30,602 nt of DNA from Bacillota bacterium (lineage in GTDB: Bacteria > Bacillota > Clostridia > Christensenellales > Aristaeellaceae), in NCBI GenBank assembly GCA_023435435.1, contig JAEYRW010000136.1, forward strand, positions 1 to 30,602, read 5' to 3'. A program made the position numbers and the translations under genes. This document shows, piece by piece, positions 29,685 through 30,602 of the stretch (its first letter is position 1; the number at the start of each line of letters is the position of its first letter). The notes beneath the pieces were generated by a model that made no database searches, was not told where the DNA came from, and saw only the letters and a list, made by a program, of their open reading frames with translations.

Positions 29685-30398
29685 ATGTATGAAATAGACG
29701 CGACCAATGTTTCCCTGTTTGCCTGCATCATACCGCCCCCCGACGGCATTCCCGCGCGCGGAATCGTCGTCGACTTTCACGGGCTGGGCTCCGGCACGGA
29801 GATGCGCGATTCTTCACCCACGGGCGTTTCCTATGCGGAAAGCGGCGCCATCTACGTCTATCCCTACTACGGGCCGTGGAGTTGGATGAACGACGTGGCC
29901 GTGCAGTATTGCGACAGCGTGCTGAGCGCGGTCATCCAGCGGTTCCACCTCTCCGCCGAAACTGCCGTCGTCGCCACGGGCGGAAGCATGGGCGGCCTTT
30001 CCGCGCTGGTCTTCGCGCGCTACTCCCGTCTGCGCATCGTCGCCTGCGCCGCCAACTGTCCGGTGTGCGACCTGCCCCGTCACTACACCGAGCGCCCCGA
30101 CCTCCCGCGCACTTTGCACGTCGCGTTCGGCCACTACGCCTGCCCGCTTCAGGCCGCATTCAAGAGCGCCTCGCCCCTCCATCTGGCCGCGTCCATGCCC
30201 CGCATCCCCTACTACATCGTCCACGGCGACGCGGATGCGGCGGTCAACAAAAAATTGCACTCCGACCGGCTCGTCGCCGAACTGCGGCGGCTCGGCTACG
30301 ACGTGACTTACGACGAGGTGCCCGGCATGCCCCATTGCGCGCTCCCGCCTCGGAACGGGGACGCGTTCCGGGCGTTTATACTGGAGCATATGGGGTAA
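29685..30398 (+). CDS. Alpha/beta hydrolase (esterase/acyl-hydrolase-like)
   Basis: A 237-residue hydrolase with no signal peptide. The oxyanion stretch VVDFHGLGSG, the nucleophile elbow GGSMGG (Ser101), the acid in VHGDADAAV (Asp182 or Asp184) and the histidine in GMPHC (His217) make a complete triad in the prolyl-oligopeptidase/dienelactone-hydrolase style. The ATG at 29685 has GAGG ten bases upstream; a GTG at 29676 is in frame but too close to it. It diverges from the glycyl radical operon; its -10 may be TATACT at 29619-29624 but no good -35 is visible. The substrate is unknown; an ester of a sugar acid would fit the neighbourhood. Confidence 0.82.
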   Translation: MYEIDATNVSLFACIIPPPDGIPARGIVVDFHGLGSGTEMRDSSPTGVSYAESGAIYVYPYYGPWSWMNDVAVQYCDSVLSAVIQRFHLSAETAVVATGGSMGGLSALVFARYSRLRIVACAANCPVCDLPRHYTERPDLPRTLHVAFGHYACPLQAAFKSASPLHLAASMPRIPYYIVHGDADAAVNKKLHSDRLVAELRRLGYDVTYDEVPGMPHCALPPRNGDAFRAFILEHMG

Positions 30399-30447
30399 GG
30401 AGGATCGGCCCCGGGGACTGAATTTGACGCATCCCATGCGGAAAACG

Positions 30448-30498
30448 CATTGGCGAGACTTGGCTTTCCAATGGCAAGCCAGCCTCGAAGGGCCAATG
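30448..30498. repeat. Long imperfect hairpin downstream of the hydrolase
   Basis: CATTGG (30448-30453) pairs with CCAATG (30493-30498), then CGAG (30454-30457) with CTCG (30484-30487), then CTTGGCTT with AAGCCAG across a short loop, with a bulge on the 3' side. Just before it CGCAT/ATGCG motifs alternate (30429-30450) and allow two competing small stems. No T-tract follows immediately. Confidence 0.45.
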
Positions 30499-30544
30499 TC
30501 CCCTTGGAATCCCAGGCCGGGTGGTCATTTCATTTTTACCCATC

Positions 30545-30602
30545 GGGGGGGGGGGGGGGGGGGGGGGGGGGGCGGCGCGCCGCGGGGGGGGGGGGGGGGG
30601 GG
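30545..30602. repeat. Poly-G contig end, probable sequencing artefact
   Basis: 28 G's (30545-30572), then the palindrome GCGGCGCGCCGC (30572-30583), then 19 G's (30584-30602) end the sequence. Runs like this are typical of dark-cycle signal in two-colour sequencing and should not be read as biology. Confidence 0.85.

Noticed and set aside
30545..30602. G-quadruplex or telomere-like structure at the end
   Set aside because: Pure G-runs without regular spacing at a contig edge are better explained by sequencing artefact.
1..30602. CRISPR array, insertion sequence, prophage, tRNA or rRNA gene
   Set aside because: No regularly spaced repeats, transposase or phage motifs, and no tRNA-like fold were noticed on either strand.

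Overview
The window looks like one contig from a GC-rich, anaerobic, Gram-positive (Firmicutes) genome, most likely an uncultivated gut clostridium. The evidence is the gene order maf-mreB-mreC-mreD-PBP2-rodA-SpoIVFA-like-SpoIVFB-like (a Firmicutes arrangement), two oxygen-sensitive systems (a glycyl radical enzyme with its activase, and a heme-type radical SAM operon), consensus sigma-A promoters, and strong GGAGG ribosome binding sites. The taxon is inferred; there is no rRNA or tRNA gene here.

Layout. (1) 97-4671, minus strand: a tightly coupled five-gene operon with a lipoprotein, permease and ATPase of the FecBCD heme/siderophore type, then a HutW/ChuW-like radical SAM protein and a BilS/HmuF-like flavodoxin. 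Together they suggest heme import and oxygen-independent ring opening and reduction. A good promoter is overlapped by a Fur-box-like sequence. (2) 5034-6807, plus: a Gfo/Idh/MocA oxidoreductase and a hydroxypyruvate-isomerase-like TIM barrel, a small sugar or polyol catabolic operon. (3) 6904-8430: a broken nucleotidyltransferase with a terminator, then a DHA3/Mef-type MFS exporter (minus) with a 147-base leader full of competing inverted repeats and a possible leader peptide. (4) 8669-9753, plus: a DUF4363-like/YetF-like (DUF421) membrane pair. (5) 9900-13847, plus: a YgiD-type dioxygenase, an unknown CxxC protein, an isochorismatase-family hydrolase, a pirin and an NADPH:FMN reductase, which fits aromatic or quinone handling, ending at a bidirectional terminator. 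(6) 13919-24437, minus: maf, the cell-shape operon, the SpoIVFA/SpoIVFB-like pair, and asnB. (7) 25115-29551, minus: a glycyl radical enzyme activase, an unassigned glycyl radical enzyme, and the hexuronate epimerase UxaE from one strong promoter. (8) 29685-30398, plus: an alpha/beta hydrolase. The contig ends in long poly-G runs that are probably a sequencing artefact.

The strongest candidates for something new are the glycyl radical enzyme paired with UxaE (an unrecognised radical reaction in hexuronate metabolism), the MreB whose key nucleotide-site residues are replaced, the Fur-controlled heme-opening operon, and two RNA-level control regions (the MFS leader and a terminator-like hairpin that hides the ribosome binding site of the SpoIVFA-like gene).
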